Positions 8,915 to 17,292 of a stretch of DNA of 64,000 nucleotides are shown here, piece after piece. The notes under the pieces were generated by a model. That model did not search any database and was not told the origin of the DNA. It saw nothing but the letters and a program-made list of their open reading frames with translations. Both the position numbers and the translations under genes were made by a program. The stretch comes from CAVUCH01 sp963763095 (GTDB lineage Bacteria; Acidobacteriota; Vicinamibacteria; Vicinamibacterales; JAENWD01), in the NCBI GenBank assembly GCA_963763095.1, contig CAVXNR010000025.1, forward strand, positions 103,002 through 167,001, read 5' to 3'. The number at the start of each line of letters is the position of its first letter. Within the stretch, counting starts at the first letter, position 1.

Positions 8915-9136
8915 TCACTGCAACCGTCCGCTCGCCAACCCATGCGCCTGGAGCAGTGCCCGCTCGCCCGGAGTGCTCTCCATGATGCGCCAGCCGGTCT
9001 GGAGCGCAGCCGAGAGCATGATCTGCACTCTGCCGCTGTTCCTCCGGTTGCGCTGGACGAGCCACAGCATGTGGAACTCGTCCTCTTCGAGCTGCGCAGG
9101 GATCGGCGGGCCGCCGTCCGCGATGTGTATCGTCAC
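8915..9136 (-). CDS. ORF-A family protein, 73 aa
   Basis: Begins MTIHIADGGPPIPAQLEEDE and ends GWRIMESTPGERALLQAHGL, then ASGRLQ. It is the same length as, and clearly related to, the protein at 17,537-17,758. Shared features are MTI at the start, GWRI, P-x-ERA-x-L-x-AHG and a terminal Q. No known domain. Only 11 bases separate it from the secreted-protein gene upstream, and ORF-C follows. Confidence 0.5.
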   Translation of the reverse strand: MTIHIADGGPPIPAQLEEDEFHMLWLVQRNRRNSGRVQIMLSAALQTGWRIMESTPGERALLQAHGLASGRLQ

Positions 9137-9147
9137 GCTTTGCCTCG

Positions 9148-9453
9148 TCAGCGGCTGCTCTCTGGTCGATGCTCTGGCAGGTATAAGTTGCGGCCATCGC
9201 TGCGATGTTCTCGTGCCTTCGCGCGCGGTCCAAACGACCGAACAACACTTTCCAGAGATTCACGACGATGTTGGAACAACCGATAGGCCTCCGGTGGCAA
9301 GATAAGCTCCGAACCGCACCAGGAGGGGGTGTTATGTGGCCAGCCTCCATAGCCGACCGGATCAAACGGCCTGCTCGGCCGGAACTCATGCCAGCCGTTC
9401 GATGGCGAGGCGAATACGACCACCAGTGCAAGCACGGAGCGAGCGAACACCAT
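9148..9453 (-). CDS. Small secreted protein, unknown function
   Basis: From the ATG at 9453 the protein begins MVFARSVLALVVVFASPSNG, a probable signal peptide. A tryptophan/proline-rich mature region follows (HEFRPSRPFDPVGYGGW, then WCGSELILPPEAYRLFQ). The ATG overlaps the stop of the preceding ORF-B remnant as TGATG, so the two are coupled. About 101 residues; no family recognised. Confidence 0.4.
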   Translation of the reverse strand: MVFARSVLALVVVFASPSNGWHEFRPSRPFDPVGYGGWPHNTPSWCGSELILPPEAYRLFQHRRESLESVVRSFGPRAKAREHRSDGRNLYLPEHRPESSR

Positions 9454-9525
9454 CACTCCCACCCCTTCGCCGCCAACATCGCCCGCGTGTCTGCAATCGC
9501 GCCGACACCTGCGCCGGATCGATGC
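9453..9525 (-). pseudogene. C-terminal remnant of the ORF-B family
   Basis: Reads VGAIADTRAMLAAKGWE then stop, the conserved family C-terminus. The preceding bases do not give the rest of the protein. The stop overlaps the start of the next gene by one base. Confidence 0.45.
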
Positions 9526-9630
9526 GCGCCGCTGGGGCGCGCTGGGATCGATACAGGCAAGCGCCCGTGAACAGATCGGGACCGGAGTTTGCTGGCGACC
9601 CGTACGCCGTCGTGGCTTCAGGAGGTTTCA

Positions 9631-10308
9631 ATGCATCGCATTGGCCGTTTTGTGGTCTGTGTCGGCCTTTTCTGCCTGGCAGATGCCACACACGTCTCCG
9701 CTGACCCCATCCTGATTTCATCGGGATTTCTTCTGGTGACGGGCCCCACGGAGGCGGGCTCGATTTCGATTGCCGGCACGCAGGGCTTCTCGCTGGACGC
9801 TAGAGTATCCCCCGCCGAAGGTCGGGTCGATGTTTTTCACCTGGAATGCAACGCCATCTGCCTGCCAGGCTCCACCATCAGCCTCGGTGCGTCCCAGGGC
9901 GGCCCCTCTTTCAACGGGACAGCCACCCTCGCTGGGAACAGCTACCAGTTGTCGGGCGGCGTCAACGATCCGACGGTGGTCTCTTTGGAGTTTGTTGGGA
10001 CGGCGACGCTGCCGGCGCTGCAAAATTCCCTACGGGTGGAGGCACCATTCACGGCCATGGGATGGTTCAGCTCGCCCGGCGACCAGATTCCTATGAGCGG
10101 AGCCGGCGTCGTGAGTTTGTGGCTCTCGCCGCAGACTGGTATTCCGGGCATCCCGCCCGGGTGGGTAGTGGATCAAATTCGCTACGACTTTGGTGATTCT
10201 GCGCCGATTCCGGAACCTGCCACATTGACCTTACTCGGTATCGGTTTGGCCGCAATCGCGCTCCGCGCCCGGATCCGCGGAAAGGCGAAGGCCGAGCGGC
10301 GCGCGTGA
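9631..10308 (+). CDS. PEP-CTERM sorting-domain protein
   Basis: 225 residues, intact. It has a signal peptide (MHRIGRFVVCVGLFCLADAT, cleavage near VSA). The mature part is beta-rich with a C-x3-C pair (CNAICLPGS) around residues 72-76. The C-terminus is a classic PEP-CTERM: PIPEPATLTLLGIGLAAIAL followed by a basic tail. The start is fixed by AGGAGG 6 bases upstream of 9631. Such proteins are exported, recognised by an exosortase and processed at the PEP motif. No exosortase gene is in the window. The C-x-x-x-C/'FNGTATLAGNSYQL' section resembles the protein at 16,608. Confidence 0.85.
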   Translation: MHRIGRFVVCVGLFCLADATHVSADPILISSGFLLVTGPTEAGSISIAGTQGFSLDARVSPAEGRVDVFHLECNAICLPGSTISLGASQGGPSFNGTATLAGNSYQLSGGVNDPTVVSLEFVGTATLPALQNSLRVEAPFTAMGWFSSPGDQIPMSGAGVVSLWLSPQTGIPGIPPGWVVDQIRYDFGDSAPIPEPATLTLLGIGLAAIALRARIRGKAKAERRA

Positions 10309-10391
10309 CGCTTTCTTGCGTTCCCGAACGCGGCTGTGCTTCTCGGGGCGGCCCTTGCCGCGTACCGTAATGATTCAGTTGTCAAAGCGCC

Positions 10392-10690
10392 CTAGTGTCG
10401 GCGGGCCTGTGGTGTCGCCGCCGCCCATTCGCGGCGCACCGTGAGGTTGCCACTCCGACCTATTCTCCGGTTCGGCCGAGTATCGCCTTCCAACTGATCC
10501 TTCTTGATTCGCTCGTCCGGGTTTACGGCGGACCCGTTCGCCCACCGTTCCAACTGCTGCACGGTCACCGTGTGCGTGATCGCGGGTTGCGGCACCTGAA
10601 TCTGCAGGCGAGTCGCCGGCCCGATGCCATCGATCCAGGCGTCCGCAGCCCAGCTCACGCTTTCCGAGCGTGCTGCTTCAACCACGCGGG
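10392..10690 (-). pseudogene. ORF-D family protein, N-terminally incomplete
   Basis: Visible core: WIDGIGPATRLQIQVPQPA, HTVTVQQLERWANGS, NPDERIKK. The same order (GIGPATR, a strand, then a helix with an RW motif and a basic C-terminal helix) occurs at 14,205-14,478. The N-terminal strand of the family (for example DVRGIRHVAEV) is missing, and the C-terminus runs on past the expected end. I know this as a frequent small acidobacterial hypothetical, without function. Confidence 0.45.
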
Positions 10691-10697
10691 CCGACGT

Positions 10698-11565
10698 TCA
10701 GCATTTGCCCTGACACGCTCGCACTTCTGCCGCCCGGGCTCGCATCGGTCCGATGAATTCCTGGGGTTTGGGGTGCCGCAGCAGCGTATCCCGGCCCGTC
10801 GCGACCAACTCCGCCGCTCGTTCGTAAGCGTCGGCCGCCTCGTTCCAGTTCTCAAGCAGCTCGGCACGGCGCCCCAGCAGCTGATAGGCCGCGCTTGCGT
10901 TGGGGTGCAGTTCCAGGATCCGGCTGATAGGCAGATCCGCGTCCGCGAAGTTCCCCGCCTCGATCGCGAGGTCGGCGCGCCGTCAGCAGCTGATCCAGTT
11001 GCTTCGGGAGATCATCCGCACGGCGGAAGTCGAAGTCGAACACCCCGGCGTGGTTTCGGACCCCGCAGCCCGGTTCACAGGAGACGTGTACCTGGGTGAG
11101 CCGCAGCTCGTACGCGCCGGGCTCGAGGCGGGGCGTCTGCACGAGCATCGGGATCGTCACGTACCACCTCGCCGGGATGGGCATCGTGTCCTCCCAGCGA
11201 AGCCCCGACTCCTGCGATGCGCCGGACAGGGACGTCTCGCCCTCGATGTTCAGCCGGACCGGCACCTCCACGGGCCCGGACTCTGAGATTCTGTAAAGCC
11301 GGACGCTCACCGCTTCACCGGGGGATCTCCCGCCCGCCCGAAGCATGAGTGTCTCGTCGCTCCAGTTGGCGAACCGGATCAGCACCTGGATCGGCTCGTC
11401 CTCAAAAAAGACGAATGGTGCGCCGGACAATGGCCGTCCGCTATAGAACGGTGAGACGTAATGGCCGCCAGGGTTGAACAGGATTTGCAGGTCACGACCC
11501 GCCAGCTGCGCCCACGCGGGCACAGCGATCAGCAGGGCTGAGAGCAGGGTTACTGTATGTCGCAT
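10698..11565 (-). CDS. Secreted protein with C-terminal TPR-like region, one frameshift
   Basis: The start at 11565 gives a signal peptide (MRHTVTLLSALLIAVPAWAQ). The next 190 residues form a beta-rich domain (QVLIRFANWSDETLMLRAGG, with CEPGCG near residue 175). At about 10,985 the frame must shift by one base to continue as ADLAIEAGNFADADLPISRI, then ASAAYQLLGRRAELLENW and AADAYERAAELVATG, which has the A/L/Y pattern of tetratricopeptide repeats, and a stop at 10698. About 289 residues. Function unknown; the TPR part suggests protein contacts. Confidence 0.55.
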
Positions 11566-11886
11566 GATGGCTACCGTTTGATTGCGCGACCTGCCGGCCG
11601 TCGCCGCCAATCAAGGTACTCAACCCGACGTACTGGCAGTCCCGTGGTTAGCACGAGTTCTTCACGTCCCATGGCACCGCTGTCCGCTGACGCACGATCG
11701 GCCAAGCCGTTAGAGCACACCCGACCAATGCCCTGGGCCGGGCCGAAGAGCAGCGGGTGGTCAACGCCGAGGCCCGCCGGTGATCGCCGCGATCCGCACA
11801 GCGCGTCCCATCGCAGGTCGCCGGTCGGGCCTGCTCAGCTGTATGATAATCGATGCGTTGAGATCATCACCGTGAGGAGGTGTGCA
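11566..11886 (+). other. Intergenic, nothing recognised
   Basis: This divergent gap lies between the minus-strand TPR gene and the plus-strand pair of small secreted proteins. It must hold the promoters for both, but I see no convincing -35/-10 pair. A GAGGAGG Shine-Dalgarno precedes the start at 11887. Confidence 0.5.
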
Positions 11887-12165
11887 ATGTTGTTCACTCT
11901 TCAGCGAACGGCCATCGCTTTTGTGCTCGTAACCTTCGGGGTGGTGGTAGGGGTCGCGCTCAGCGGCTTGCCAGCGTATGCCCAATTCCCCGAATGGCCA
12001 GCCCAATGTGCTGTGCCGAAAGCATATGGTCCCTTCCGGGCGGCAACCCAGGACCACAATTACGTCTTCGAAGACGGGCAGGGCACGATTCGTGTCGTCG
12101 GATGTCTTTATTCAGGACCAGGTGCGTTAACTGCGGAAGTCAAGCAGATGGTGCTACGCGATTAA
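11887..12165 (+). CDS. Small secreted two-cysteine protein, copy 1
   Basis: 92 residues: a signal peptide (TAIAFVLVTFGVVVGVALSG, cleavage after AYA-Q) and a 55-residue mature part reading CAVPKAYGPFRAATQDHNY, FEDGQGTIRVVGC. Two cysteines flank a short beta-rich core and could form a disulfide. GAGGAGG is 6 bases upstream. A tandem paralogue follows at 12,306 with the same length. No family recognised. Confidence 0.65.
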   Translation: MLFTLQRTAIAFVLVTFGVVVGVALSGLPAYAQFPEWPAQCAVPKAYGPFRAATQDHNYVFEDGQGTIRVVGCLYSGPGALTAEVKQMVLRD

Positions 12166-12305
12166 CGGCTGCGCCTCGGAAACCCTGCGCGGCAACTGCT
12201 GGCAGCAGTGGAAGTGGCGCAGATCGATTCTCGTGGGCAGTAGAGGGGCCGCTCTCCCGGTCGCCCTCGCTCACTCAAGCAGGTCCGCGTGACAAGGAGG
12301 TTGCA

Positions 12306-12584
12306 ATGTTTACTCTTCCGCAAACGGCCATCGCTTTTGTGCTCGTAACGCTCGGCGTGGTGGTAGGGCTCGCGTTCAGCGGCTTGCCAGCGTATGCCCA
12401 AGTCCCCGCAGAGCTAGTCCCATGTGCTGTGCCCAAGGCCTATGGTCCCTTCCGGGGGATGATGGGGAATCATTTCATCTTTGAAGACACACAGGGCACG
12501 ATTCGTGTCGTGGCATGTGTGGTGACGGGCCCGGGTGTTGTGATCACTGCTGAAGTCAGACAGATGGTTCCACGTGATTACTGA
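12306..12584 (+). CDS. Small secreted two-cysteine protein, copy 2
   Basis: 92 residues, clearly paralogous to the preceding gene: MFTLPQTAIAFVLVTLGVVV, cleavage after AYA-Q, then CAVPKAYGPFRGMMGNHF, FEDTQGTIRVVAC. Both cysteines are kept and both end near EV(K/R)QMV-RD. AAGGAGG lies 7 bases upstream. The 140-base gap between the copies contains no terminator that I can see, so they may be co-transcribed. Confidence 0.65.
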   Translation: MFTLPQTAIAFVLVTLGVVVGLAFSGLPAYAQVPAELVPCAVPKAYGPFRGMMGNHFIFEDTQGTIRVVACVVTGPGVVITAEVRQMVPRDY

Positions 12585-12590
12585 AGCGGG

Positions 12591-12940
12591 CGCAGCAACT
12601 TCAAGAGCCTGCTGTTCCGGCGAGAGTGGCCGTACTTCTACGCGTTCGATCCGCTCGCAGTGGACGACGAAGACCTGCGCGAGTGGCCGCTCGCGCATCG
12701 GAAGCGACGGCTGCGGCAGCTGATCCCGTCAGTGCCAACGCGGCTGTTGTATGTGGACCACGTCCAGACATGCGGGCGGGACTTCTTCCAGGTCGCCTGC
12801 GCGCACGATCTCGAGGGCATCGTTGGCAAGCTCGCGAGCGGTCGCTACCATGCGGATGGCACGAGCACCAATTGGTGCAAGATCAAGTATCCCGCGTACA
12901 CGCAGATAACCGCTCGCCACGAACTCTTCGAGCCCCGAAC
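12591..12940 (+). pseudogene. Fragment of an ATP-dependent DNA ligase
   Basis: Translation from just after the stop of the previous gene reads SNFKSLLFRREWPYFYAFD, then WPLAHRKRRLRQLIP, LYVDHVQTCGRDFF, DLEGIVGK and NWCKIKYPAYTQI, ending RHELFEP. These are the central part and motifs IV (EGIVxK) and V (WxKIK) of ATP-dependent DNA ligases. The N-terminal adenylation lysine motif and any OB domain are absent. It has no start of its own; the first possible start (GTG at 12660) is internal. Non-functional as a ligase. Confidence 0.7.
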
Positions 12941-13241
12941 CCTGTGCGGGCTTGACTCGGCCACCGCCCGTGCGAGGTGTTGCGACGTTCACGTTACGGG
13001 GAGTGTCCTTGTCAGGCCAGGCGGTGGAGCTCCGCCGCAGCAGTACGCCCTCGATGGCACAGGCACGGCGCGATCCTTATTCCAGTTGCAGTTTCAAGGC
13101 AGTGAACCGTTGCGGGTGGCGCACAGCGTCGTCTATGACTTCGCTTCACCGGAGCCCGTCCCCGAACCAGCGTCCGTCCTACTGGTGGGCACCGGGCTGC
13201 TGGTCGCAGCCGCACGGCGCTGGCGGCAGCGGGGGGCATAG
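12941..13241 (+). pseudogene. 3' part of a PEP-CTERM gene fused behind the ligase fragment
   Basis: The same frame that reads the ligase fragment continues to QYALDGTGTARSLFQLQFQG, then PEPVPEPASVLLVGTGLLVA and ARRWRQRGA with a stop. That is a complete PEP-CTERM tail. The strand GVATFTLRGVSLSGQAVEL just upstream lies in a neighbouring frame, so the PEP-CTERM portion itself contains a shift. The N-terminal signal peptide is gone. The last residues match the tail of the protein ending at 2791. Confidence 0.55.
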
Positions 13242-13268
13242 CCTCCAGACCCACCCTCGCTTCAACAG

Positions 13269-13289
13269 GAGCCACCACCGGGCTGGCTC
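13269..13289 (+). terminator. Hairpin behind the chimeric PEP-CTERM tail
   Basis: The stem GAGCCA/TGGCTC, extended by further pairing with one C-C mismatch, is followed by TTGATGCG. Together with about 45 bases upstream it closely matches (by eye, nearly 90%) the reverse complement of 2744-2810. A decayed third version lies at 14,168-14,200. Confidence 0.5.
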
Positions 13290-13611
13290 TTGATGCGTCT
13301 GGCTCTCGTCGGCCCGGCAGAGCGCGTCGGATCCTGGTTCAACGACGGACGGTCCCACTACGCGAATGGAGGTCGTTCTGCGACAGACCGGCGCGTCGTC
13401 GGGCCAGTGGGTGATCAACGGTCGCTGATCGCACGCCACTCGCGAGGTATCGAGAGTAGCTCATCTTTCATTTTGCGCTAGGTGAGCCGCCTTCAGTGTC
13501 GTAGGATTCCGCCGCTGAGAAGATTGGCGATTCCTTTTCCTCAGACCCGAGACCAGCAAACGGGGGTTTCGGGGACCACAGCCTTTCCCGTGTCAGTGGA
13601 GGATGAATACG
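13290..13611 (+). other. Intergenic, nothing recognised
   Basis: No coding signal, RNA gene or repeat stands out. The GGAGG that serves the next gene is at 13,598. Confidence 0.4.
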
Positions 13612-14139
13612 ATGCGGAATACCATCCTGGGCTTCTGTCTGCTCGCTGCTGGCTGCGCTGGCTCGGACCCCGGTTCACCTGGCGCACCTTCACCAAGCAG
13701 TGAAGGCACCGTGGTAAGCGAAGCGCGGGCGGGCACGGAGTTGCCGTTCAGTGGTACATTGGAGGCTGTTGAAACCCACCAGTTCCGACCTCCCAATTTC
13801 CTTGATGCCCATTTCGAAGGCAAAGGCATCGCCAGCCACCTGGGCCGATTCACGTCCGTTTCCGATTTCACCATCAACACGGTCACGGCAATGGGTGCGG
13901 GAACTCTCACATTGACAGGTGCTAACGGCGACCAGATCTTCACGACCGTCACTGGAGAGGCAGTGGGCGGGACGCCAGACCGCTTACAGATTGATGAAAC
14001 ATTTACCATCACCGGCGGCACGGGTCGCTTCACTGGAGCCACCGGGCGTTTCACCGGCACCCGCTTCGCGGACACGACCACAGTCCCGCGAATTCCGTCG
14101 TCTGGGTCGTTTGAGGGCACGATCAATCTCAACCGCTGA
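13612..14139 (+). CDS. Lipoprotein of unknown function
   Basis: A start at 13612 gives MRNTILGFCLLAAGCAGSDP, with LAAGC as a lipobox. It fits the GGAGG 9 bases upstream better than the ATG at 13603. After a Ser/Pro linker comes a beta-rich domain: LPFSGTLEAVETHQF, GIASHLGRFTSVSDFTI, GTLTLTGANGDQIFTTVTG, FTITGGTGRFTGATGRFTG and SGSFEGTINL. This 'THLGRFT / GDQIF / GGTGRFxGATG / GSFxGTI' series is a recurring architecture of outer-surface proteins; its function is unknown to me. Confidence 0.65.
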   Translation: MRNTILGFCLLAAGCAGSDPGSPGAPSPSSEGTVVSEARAGTELPFSGTLEAVETHQFRPPNFLDAHFEGKGIASHLGRFTSVSDFTINTVTAMGAGTLTLTGANGDQIFTTVTGEAVGGTPDRLQIDETFTITGGTGRFTGATGRFTGTRFADTTTVPRIPSSGSFEGTINLNR

Positions 14140-14204
14140 GATCGTTCCCGTAAGCACCGGACTACCTGGAGGCTGCCGCCGGGGCCGCTCTTGTTGCATC
14201 TGGC

Positions 14205-14478
14205 TCACGCGACCCCGGCCTCCCTGAGCATCGCCTTCAGACGATCTCGCTTCAACCGTTCGGACGGACTGACCGATGCCCGTCTGTCCACCGCTGAATC
14301 TGCCCACGCTCACGACGTGACGTGTCGTCGTGACGCGCACCTCCACTTCGGCGCGTGTGGCTGGCCCGATGCCCTCGGTCCACCCGGAAGCCTTGAAGGC
14401 TCGCAGCGCGAGGACTGCCGCTTCGAAAACGGAGTCGGCCTGGACCTCCGCGACGTGGCGGATCCCCCGCACGTCCAT
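14205..14478 (-). pseudogene. ORF-D family protein, frameshifted
   Basis: Reads MDVRGIRHVAEV, SVFEAAVLALRAFKASGW, TEGIGPATRAEVEVRVTTT and HVVSVG. It then needs two shifts to continue as QRWTDG and SERLKRDRLKAMLREAG with a stop at 14205. About 95 residues when joined. The same family is represented at 10,392 (longer) and 3,556 (tail only). The true start lies slightly upstream, in a frame reading CAVTLMD. Confidence 0.5.
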
Positions 14479-14587
14479 TAGGGTGACGGCACAGGGCGGG
14501 GAGGCATCGCCGGGATCTTGCCACGCAGTTTCGCCTTGTCTTCGTCAACGCGCAGCAGTAGGATGGCGCGTGTCCACCGTGGTCGGA

Positions 14588-15058
14588 ATGCGTCGGATTC
14601 TCGTCGCGTTCGTCGCGCTGGCCGCGCCCAGTCACCCACCAGCCCTGAAGGATTATCCCGCCCGTGACGTGTTCCGAGAGCGACCTGTCGCTCCGGTGCT
14701 CGCGACCAAAGAGGCTCGCATGTTCCGCACCGAGCTACGACGACAGGCGGCTCGCGGTCCAGACTTCGCGGGACACTACACGCTCGCCCTGTGGGGCTGT
14801 GGGGCGGGCTGTGCGAACGGTGCGGTGATCGACGCCCGCTCTGGTCGCGTCTCGTTCCTGCCCTTCTCCTTCGAAGACGTGTGGGATGGGGGGCGGATCG
14901 TGTGCGGACACGGGTCGAGCTTCGACGTGACGAGCGAGTTGTTGGTCATCGAAGGTCGGGTGAGCCCCGGTGAGAAGATTGGGCGGCACTACTTCCTCTG
15001 GCGCGACGGGAAGTTCGATCTCCTCTACTACGACCGGGAGTGTTCGCCCATTCCGTGA
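14588..15058 (+). CDS. Secreted hypothetical protein (FAGHYTLALWGCG type)
   Basis: 156 residues. A short hydrophobic N-terminus (MRRILVAFVALAAPSHPPAL) is followed by DFAGHYTLALWGCGAGCANG, a signature of small extracytoplasmic proteins with paired cysteines. Then come the strands VIDARSGRVSFLPFSFEDVW and RHYFLWRDGKFDLLYYDREC. Intact. The family is widespread but, to my knowledge, uncharacterised. Confidence 0.6.
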   Translation: MRRILVAFVALAAPSHPPALKDYPARDVFRERPVAPVLATKEARMFRTELRRQAARGPDFAGHYTLALWGCGAGCANGAVIDARSGRVSFLPFSFEDVWDGGRIVCGHGSSFDVTSELLVIEGRVSPGEKIGRHYFLWRDGKFDLLYYDRECSPIP

Positions 15059-15491
15059 TGCTCGGTGAGGGGACCGTTAAAACGACGGCCAACGCGACAA
15101 ACTGGTCGGCGCTCTCCACGAGATCACCGCGTCGTGGAGGCGCTGCTGGACTTGAGCGACGCTCTGGCCCGCGCCATCGGGACTGGCGAGATGCGTGGGG
15201 AGGACGATCTGCTCCAGAGATGGCTGAGGGTGTGACTCGCTGGCGGGCGCAGCTGGAGGGGCTTCGGCAGCGGCTGACGGGATAGGTCGGGTTGATCAAC
15301 GCCCCGCCGCGCCGGATGCAATTACCATCTCGCGGTATTCCCTATCCGGACGTTCCGCGGGGATTGGGACGTCATCTCGGGTACTCGGCTGCGGAAACGT
15401 GCCGAGCGCCGGCGCGAGGACTGTTGTTCGGCATCGGCTCGATGGATCCACCGCCAACGTCCATGTCTCAGCGGGTTGGTCCGAGTCTGCG
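15059..15491 (+). other. Intergenic, nothing recognised
   Basis: Short open stretches such as VEALLDLSDALARAIGTGEM (about 15,135-15,235) look protein-like but have no start or Shine-Dalgarno and stop quickly. Perhaps a degraded small gene. Confidence 0.3.
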
Positions 15492-16313
15492 TCACCTGCG
15501 GATTACGACGCCGCCAACGAAGCGGAACATGTTCGTCGGAGTCCCCTCGTAGAAGACGCGACGCCACGCGAAGCTCAATCGCGCGGCCACTCGTTCATTG
15601 CCGATGTCGACCCCGCCACCCGGCTGGATGGTGAACTCGGTGGAGCTATCACCCACGCCGTCTATGTCGAAGCTCGTACGCGTGAAGCCCACTAAAAACT
15701 CGGCGAACGGCACGGCCACTGGCGAATTGCGAGCGCTGAACCTCGGCCCGCCGGTGAACGTGTGAATCGCTACGTCCGGATCGTTAGCCGTCAATCCGGC
15801 CTTGTAGTTGCCGGTCGCCTCCCCGACGATCCCCAGCCACGGCGAGACGTTCCCGGCAACCGAGACGTTCCAACCCATCGCTGAGTTCAGATTGAGGAAC
15901 TCGCCCGAGACGTGCAGGAACGACCAGCCGAGCAAGGTCTCCCACTTCGGAAACGGAATGGGCGTCGCAGTCGCCGTTGCCACGACGGTCGGCTGGTCCA
16001 GTGCCGGAGGTGCGGGTGGTGCCTCAGGCACCGAGAGATCCATGGGCCGTAGATCGTGGGAGGTCAGGCTGACGTAGTGGCCTAGCACCCAGCCGACGCG
16101 CCTGCCCAACTGCGGGTCGTTGTACTCGACCTGAATCCAGTCGCCGTCGGTGGAGAGCACCAGAAGCCTGGTGCCGACTGCTGCCACGCGCAGCGGCGTC
16201 GGCGTTTCCTGGGCGGCCGCGTAGATGGGCGCGTTGGTCGTGACGGTTGCGAACTGCTGAGCACTACCGGTGGTCGAAATCAGACAGAAGAGCAGCGCCG
16301 CACCAAATCGCAT
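15492..16313 (-). CDS. Exported SH3b domain plus outer-membrane beta-barrel protein
   Basis: 273 residues, intact. Signal peptide MRFGAALLFCLISTTGSAQQ. Residues 22-85 form a bacterial SH3 domain (IYAAAQETPTPLRVAAVGTR, VLSTDGDWIQVEYND, GRRVGWVLGHYVSL). After a Pro-rich linker, residues 125-273 are alternating amphipathic strands typical of an 8-stranded OMP barrel (WNVSVAGNVSPWLGIVGEAT, FTGGPRFSARN, EFTIQPGGGVDIGNERVAAR, FRFVGGVVIRR). The SH3b part probably binds cell wall in the periplasm while the barrel sits in the outer membrane. Confidence 0.7.
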   Translation of the reverse strand: MRFGAALLFCLISTTGSAQQFATVTTNAPIYAAAQETPTPLRVAAVGTRLLVLSTDGDWIQVEYNDPQLGRRVGWVLGHYVSLTSHDLRPMDLSVPEAPPAPPALDQPTVVATATATPIPFPKWETLLGWSFLHVSGEFLNLNSAMGWNVSVAGNVSPWLGIVGEATGNYKAGLTANDPDVAIHTFTGGPRFSARNSPVAVPFAEFLVGFTRTSFDIDGVGDSSTEFTIQPGGGVDIGNERVAARLSFAWRRVFYEGTPTNMFRFVGGVVIRR

Positions 16314-16607
16314 GATCGGATCTCCGGGGAGCCTGACCTCATATCATGCCGAGACTCGCAGCTTTCGTCACCCCGCTGGGCGTGAGGCCCACGGGAGTAG
16401 ATTCTCTAACGCCTATGCTCCGCCCCACCACGTGATTACCCGGCGCGAGAGGCCTGCGAGGACCAGCCCTTGGCTCGCCTCGTCACGCTTCATCCCCTCG
16501 CCCGAAGGTCGACAGTTTCGCCGCGGGCGGAACGTCTCCCTCCCCATTGTTGAGCACGACGATTGCATGCGCATTGCCGCATTTTAGACCGAGCAAGGAA
16601 AGTGGCC

Positions 16608-17292
16608 ATGCTGAGACTTCGCGCTCTTTGTGCTGCCGCGCTCGTGACCGCTGGAACGCCCCTCGGGGCATACGCCGATCCGATACAGATTGGCGGCGCC
16701 GTTCGGACGCAACCGTTCTTCGGCGTGCCGAATACCTACGAGTTGGTCGTGTCCACGTTCACGCTCGACTCTTTCAATGTGCCGATCCCTATAACGCTCA
16801 CATCGGCGCAACAGGCCTGCTCTCCGTGCGCTCCGGGCCAAGTGATCGATGTGAGTACCGACCTTTACTCTGGGCGGCTCTAGCCTCACAGGCATCGCGA
16901 CCGTTGATGGAGTGGGCTACCCGCAAGTGTTCGGGGAGGGAGAGCTAGCGATCCACGCTAGTCCGATCACCATTCCCGCGGAGCCTGGCGCCTCAACGGT
17001 GTTCCGGGTGCCAGCCTTTTCATTCACGGCGACTGGCTCGCTGCGATTTTTTGATCAAGCCACGTCCCAACTGCTCTTTGACCACGACGTGTTTGGTTCC
17101 GGAGAAGTGTTTCTCTTCTTGGTTGGTTCCACGGGAGGCGCAATCGGCATAAGCGACCCACCATACTCGGTCTGGTTCGAAAACTACGCGCTTAATCAGC
17201 CTGTGCCTGAGCCTGGCACCTTCTTTCTTGTCGGCACGGGCGCGCTGATGCTGACCCGGCTGAGCCGAAAGCGCCGCCACCCAAACCGTTAG
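16608..17292 (+). CDS. PEP-CTERM sorting-domain protein, one frameshift
   Basis: The N-terminal part (signal MLRLRALCAAALVTAGTPLG, then IQIGGAVRTQPFFGVPNTYE and CSPCAPGQVIDVSTD) runs to a stop at about 16,883. Shifting one base near 16,868 gives FTLGGSSLTGIATVDGVGYP and continues uninterrupted to PVPEPGTFFLVGTGALML and the basic tail SRKRRHPNR. About 228 residues. Same overall plan as the protein at 9,631. Exported and probably exosortase-processed. Confidence 0.65.
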
